DNA of 20,668 bases from NCBI GenBank assembly GCA_003427395.1, contig BFEA01000168.1, positions 450,465 to 471,132 of the forward strand, in the 5' to 3' direction. The DNA is from Chara braunii (taxonomy: Eukaryota > Streptophyta > Charophyceae > Charales > Characeae). Below the pieces are notes generated by a model. It was not told the origin of the DNA and did no database searches. It saw only the letters and a program-made list of their open reading frames with translations. The position numbers were made by a program, and so were the translations under genes. Of this stretch, positions 17,066-20,668 are shown piece by piece; position 1 is the first letter of the stretch; each line of letters starts with the position of its first letter.

Positions 17066-17702
17066 TTTCTCAATCTGTGGAAATGCAGTTGGCCAGCAAG
17101 CCAGCCAGCGAGCCGGCCTGTGCAGCAGTCGGCGGGCCGACCAAAGAGCACCATTCCCAGCTAACCTTTTTTCCGATTGAAAAATATATAAAAATTGGAC
17201 CATTTCCAGCTGACCTTTTTGCGAGGAACGAGTCCTCACAGGGCCCTATCAGACATCACATGTTCTGTGCAAAGGCCCCCAGCAAGCCAAGTGCCCGCCC
17301 TAAGTGAAGGCGGGCCTGACTATTCGTCAGAGGCCAAAAATTTGACACTTCCATATGTGGGTATTCAGGCTCTTGCAGCATGCCAGTTGGTTGAGTAGAC
17401 ACGTGAGCCTCACTAAGCTGCGTCGTACAGTTGGCCCACAGTTATGCCTGGGCACATACACACAAAGCAGGGCCGATACATTGAGAAGCAGGTCATCGGC
17501 CTACGCAAAAGCAGTACTGTCGACGCACCTACCTGGGAGCCCTGCACAGATGCAGCAAACAGCCCAAGTCCGGAGACTCAGGCTGTTCCCAACTGTACAG
17601 GAGCCCAGTCCCTCAACTGTAGCCTCGGGCCTGGGCGCAGGGACTGAGGCCCAACCGGAAGCTACTGGAAGCTTCCAGCCAGGCCACACGCAGCATCCAG
17701 GA
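16862..17702. other. Unassigned region with T16 and GA tracts
   Basis: It contains a T16 tract (16986-17001), which read on the minus strand would be an A tail, and a GA microsatellite (17035-17062). Between 17080 and 17140 is a GC-rich stretch with repeated CCAGC/GCCGGCC words. A perfect 14-bp palindrome CTGGAAGCTTCCAG lies at 17665-17678. Overlapping open frames on both strands are short and not recognised. Confidence 0.45.
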
Positions 17703-18098
17703 GGCTGCCACTTCCATATAGGAAGTTAGGCACCCCAGGTGAGGGATTCTGGCCTGCGCAGGCAATGCGGTCACGCTGCTGTGCTGCTGCACTGGATGCT
17801 GCGCTAATGGTCAGGGTGCTGGCGGGGCGCGTAGAGGTGAAGTGGGGCGCTGCAGGGCAGCGGGGTGCAGGCAGCCATAGTCGGGCTGTTGGGCGCCGGG
17901 GGCTGCCACTTCCATATAGGAAGTGAGGCACCCCAGGCGAGGGATTCTGGCCTGTGCAGGCAATGCGGTCACGCTGCTGCGCTGCTGCATTGGATGCTGC
18001 GCTAATGGTCAGAGCGCTGGCGGGGCGCGTAGAGGTGAAGTGGGGCGCTGCAAGGCAGCGAGGCGCAGGCAGACATAGTCGGGCTGTTGGGTGCCAGG
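17703..18098. repeat. 198-bp tandem duplication
   Basis: Two head-to-tail copies (17703-17900 and 17901-18098) start GGCTGCCACTTCC and share GGCGGGGCGCGTAGAGG and ATAGTCGGGCTGTTGGG. By eye they differ at 13 positions without gaps (about 93% identity); 11 of the 13 are transitions. Each copy contains the imperfect palindrome ACTTCC-ATATA-GGAAGT. It is GC-rich and non-coding as far as I can tell. Confidence 0.93.
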
Positions 18099-18480
18099 GG
18101 GGTAAGAGGGCGATCTGGTAGTCTTCAGGGAAGGAGGCGAGTGTGGGTTCTCAAGGTCTGACGAGGGTGACGAGATACGTACCTGGTACATGACATCATG
18201 TACATTGGTCTTCGAGAGTCGAAGTGAGCCTGTTGCATGAACACAACTAGGATAGTCGAGTAGAGTAGGCTGGGCGCTGGGCGCCAGACAGAGAGGAGCG
18301 ACTTTGGATATTGTGTTGGTGTGGCCTACGGGCTTGAACATTGGCTCATTCCTTCATTGTATTGGTCTATTTGGATGGATTCTCGGTGAAATTGTGCTCT
18401 CTGCTTGTACACGACTACTCGAACATCTGTGTGATTTCGCAACTTGGTTTTCTGTATATCGTTCACACTCATATTCCTTG
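18099..18480 (+). repeat. Probable LTR (3' part) upstream of an orphan PBS
   Basis: This stretch precedes a primer-binding site and should be the U5 side of a 5' LTR. It becomes T-rich towards its end (CACTCATATTCCTTGCA), which ends in the CA expected of an LTR. Its own start is not determinable; no matching LTR copy is seen in the window. Confidence 0.4.
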
Positions 18481-18497
18481 CAATTTGGTATCAGAGC
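18481..18497 (+). promoter_or_regulatory. LTR end and tRNA-iMet primer-binding site
   Basis: CA (18481-18482), a short ATT spacer and TGGTATCAGAGC (18486-18497). The 12-mer is the exact complement of the 3' end of plant initiator methionine tRNA and is the standard primer-binding site of plant LTR retrotransposons. It marks the start of an internal region on the plus strand, but no gag or pol follows, so this is the 5' end of a truncated element or a much-decayed copy. Confidence 0.8.
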
Positions 18498-18849
18498 TGG
18501 TTCGTGATTGCCGCTTACCTGGCACTGGTGACATTGTTACTTGGTGTGTTGACGATGCTTCATGTGCAGTAAGGATACTTTGGCGCTGGCCTGTTATAGC
18601 GGGGCCCAGGTGGAGGGGCCGGCCGTTGGAAGGCTGTCGCGACAGCGGGTGTATGTATGATGATGAGAGTATGCTGACGTGGGTCACGTGGCATTTTGGC
18701 TGAGGTGGCGCTGCACATCGTTGTGGGTGGTACCGAGGCTATTGACCAGTTATTGAAATGCACGTCGGCCCAATTGGTGAGAAATCTGTGGTTGGGGGCA
18801 GCTATCTCCAGGTACGTTGTTCCCATTCCTTATCTACCCTCTCAATCTC
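18498..18849. other. Unassigned sequence after the PBS
   Basis: A gag gene would be expected here in an intact element, but only short unrecognised frames are present. A donor-like AG/GTACGT near 18812 and a pyrimidine-rich stretch ending TTTCAG at 18864 resemble a short intron, but no flanking exons are recognisable, and the T run is better explained as the complement of an A tail. Confidence 0.4.
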
Positions 18850-19040
18850 TTTTTTTTTTTTCAGTTTTTTTTTTTTTTTGAGCAAGGGCCCAGTGCCCAA
18901 GGCTCCAATTATGAAATTGATTACAACACTTGTACGCATGGCTCTTCCCATTAGGGCTGGAAGAGCCTCAGCCACTGCTCCCCTGGAGACAACTTCCCTG
19001 TATAACACGAATATAGTATAGTCATGGGCCATTGATTGCT
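18850..19040 (-). mobile_element. Retroposon 3' end with A tail, minus strand
   Basis: On the minus strand, sequence ending GGCACTGGGCCCTTGCTC is followed by A15, CTG and A12 (T runs at 18865-18879 and 18850-18861 on plus). A 3' A tail of this form is typical of LINE or SINE insertions. About 60-90 bases before the tail lie the arms GGCTCTTCC (18940-18948) and GGAAGAGCC (18959-18967), a perfect 9-bp stem with a 10-nt loop, such as the 3' hairpins some LINE RTs recognise. The 5' end is not determinable. A minus frame (to 19131) crosses the region but has no recognised domain. Confidence 0.5.
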
Positions 19041-19559
19041 TCCCCAGTGAGGAAGGATTAACCCCGTTATGTGCAGAATCAATCTCTGCCCTACGAGACT
19101 CCTCAATTATCCCTACTTCAATCTTCTGCACGGTGAGTAGTAGGGGAGATACAAATAGGGCAAAGAGATTGATAACAGGGCCAGAAAGTTTAGTAGTTCA
19201 TCAGTAATTACGACGAGCTTCCCCTAAACAACAGTAGTTAACACAGGCGCAAACCAAAGGGGAGCACACTAATTGGAAGAAAATTATAATCTAAACGTCA
19301 AGATCATCAAACCAAGTCAAACCCTAACCAATGGTAACCAAGGATTGAATATGGCCCTATGAGATGGAATGAAATCAAGCACCACAAGAGAGGAAGAATT
19401 CACCACAATAGGGGGATCAACACACATGAGAGAAAAGGGGGGGGGGGGAGAGAGAAAACAACCAAGAAGTCACCCCTGACTCCCAAACCCCCTCTCCACA
19501 GCCTCTCTTCTTCCTCCCTAATCCCACGGGAACAACTCACCATCCTTCCACCCGACACC
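19041..19559. other. Unassigned region
   Basis: No recognised gene. A G12 run lies at 19437-19448 followed by AGAGAG. The stretch 19200-19400 is A-rich and the stretch 19480-19560 is C-rich; no repeat unit was identified. Confidence 0.45.
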
Positions 19560-20351
19560 TCATCCCCAGATCAGCATCATCTCATACACGGCAGAATTTT
19601 CATGCGAGAGGGCGGGAAGAAATCGAATAGCCCGCACCTTAGTAGCTGACCCATCGACAGATCTTGGTTGGACACCGATTGTGTCAACCGTAGTGCGCAA
19701 GACAATCATGGCTGGAAATTGTATTTCAGATGTCATCGTCGGAATCGCTGTTGTTGTCATTGGAAAAGTTGTTGATGTTGATGATGTCATCGCGGTTGGC
19801 GATGTTGATGTAGATATAGTTGACTAGCTTATTGCTGGAAGTTGTTCAGATGTCGTCGTGGGAAGCGTTGTTGTTGTCGTGAAGAAGATCGTTGGTGTTG
19901 ATTCTGTTGGTGATATCATCGTCGTTGTTGATATAGCTGCAGAGCTTATCCCTGTTGCTGGAGTTGTTGTGTGGATTGTTGGTGTAGAACAGGATGTCCT
20001 TGTCATACCCGTTGTTGATGCTGTTGGTGTTATCTTTGTTGTTGATGTCTCCAGCTCAACCGCTGTTGGCACTGATAAGATCTCGGTCTTTATTGTGTGT
20101 GTTGTTGCCTCCAAGGCTCCTTCAACAGGTTTTCCGACAGGACATGTCATCAACTCAGCACACACCTCGTCCCCTTCTTCATAGAGCTCATAGCAATAGT
20201 GTATGAGTTTATCCGCCGTCTGCAAGTCAAGGAGATGTGCCCATAGTTTGTCAGACCCACCTCCCTCCCCCAAAGCACGTAGAGCATTCGTTGTAGTATG
20301 CCCTCCAACCATGAGGTCATTGAGATTGCCCCCCGACCAACCTCTGACCAA
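19560..20351 (-). pseudogene. Thr/Ser-rich repeat frame, function unknown
   Basis: On the minus strand one frame runs from about 20351 to a stop below 19560, interrupted only by TAG at 19824-19826. The first 85 or so residues have mixed composition (GSDKLWAHLLDLQTADKL); the rest is Thr/Ser/Pro-rich, like mucin-type or stalk regions. The low-complexity part derives from a GTT/GAT-rich repeat with anchors at 19711, 19834 and 19958, and other landmarks 117-120 bp apart, so most spacings are multiples of three. The plus strand is also open over most of this (a Val/Asp-rich frame, 19858-20184), and the CTAG at 19824 makes a stop in both. I cannot decide which strand, if either, is coding. Confidence 0.3.
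19709..20070. repeat. GTT/GAT-rich tandem repeat, ~120 bp
   Basis: Three degenerate units begin near GCTGGA at 19711, 19834 and 19958. Within units GTTGTTGTTGTC, GATGTC-TCGTC and GTTGATGTTGAT words recur. TTCAGATGTC is 120 bp apart (19725 and 19845) and GCTTAT 117 bp apart (19827 and 19944). This is an imperfect longer-period repeat built on a trinucleotide base. Confidence 0.65.
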
Positions 20352-20668
20352 TCTTGACCTGTGGAAGATAGCCCGAGGTTAGTTCACCTCGTTTTCGCTT
20401 CCTCCCTCGCAACGCACGAGCTATGGAACCGTCTGTGCCCTCCTCACCCACCCCACCTTGCTCGGTCGTCGTGAAAGCTATGGCGTCACCAACATGCTCA
20501 GTCAGTCCTCGGTAACTCCGAGGGCATTGGGTCGTGAGACTGCCGGGCCCGCCGGCCGGTGCGCTTCCCACGCGCTCGCCACCACTATCAAATTTCTAAT
20601 GACCCCTTGCAACCGGAGAGGGTACACGTGAGGAAGTGAGTCCAACCTTGAGTGTCTTCTCTTTGGTG
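20352..20668. other. Unassigned right edge
   Basis: An 84-codon minus frame (20317-20571) overlaps the start of the Thr-rich frame in a different phase and contains a basic patch (RGRKRKRG). It might be the upstream part of the same broken gene or chance. Nothing else is recognised before the window ends. Confidence 0.3.

Noticed and set aside
17665-17678. 14-bp perfect palindrome CTGGAAGCTTCCAG
   Set aside because: A single short palindrome is expected by chance in 20 kb and nothing nearby gives it a role.
18812-18865. Short intron with GTACGT donor and TTTCAG acceptor
   Set aside because: The T run is better read as the complement of a retroposon A tail, and neither side shows a recognisable exon.

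Overview
This window looks like nuclear repeat DNA from a eukaryote, most likely a green plant or streptophyte alga. I base that on a Ty3/gypsy chromovirus with an integrase chromodomain, an initiator-Met tRNA primer-binding site of the kind plant LTR retrotransposons use, a maturase fragment of organelle (plant mitochondrial) type, and a Penelope-like reverse transcriptase fragment. Penelope-like elements are uncommon in flowering plants, so a non-angiosperm such as a charophyte alga is my best guess, but it is only an inference. I found no intact conserved host gene, tRNA, rRNA, operon or CRISPR array.

Layout. Positions 1-2650 are unassigned apart from a possible minus-strand PPT/LTR junction near 1950. 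Positions 2668-5950 hold the decayed 5' part of a Ty3/gypsy element: gag, zinc knuckle, protease, reverse transcriptase, RNase H and the start of integrase, with many stops and frameshifts. It stops at a run of 49 C. A degenerate satellite (about 87-bp monomer, about 174-bp dimer) fills roughly 6080-7240. A C-rich minisatellite of about 53-bp units runs from about 8138 to 12524 and is interrupted at 11348-11961 by a group II intron maturase fragment with an open reading frame. Two CT tracts within a 148-bp duplication follow.

Positions 14106-15016 hold the C-terminal half of a Ty3/gypsy integrase with a well-preserved chromodomain, then a long 3' region with a 47-bp minisatellite, a polypurine tract (16031-16042) and a candidate 3' LTR from 16046. 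A Penelope-like RT fragment lies at 16624-16861. Further right are a 198-bp tandem duplication (17703-18098), an orphan LTR end with primer-binding site (18481-18497), a minus-strand retroposon 3' end with an A tail (about 18850-19040), and a GTT/GAT-rich stretch (19709-20070) whose repeats keep a multiple-of-three spacing.

The parts do not form a pathway. They read as layered insertions and tandem expansions: a retroelement was broken or truncated, satellites occupy the gap between its two halves, and a piece of probable organelle origin sits inside one of those satellites. The two gypsy halves lie on the same strand and are complementary in content, so they could be one element, but this is not proven.
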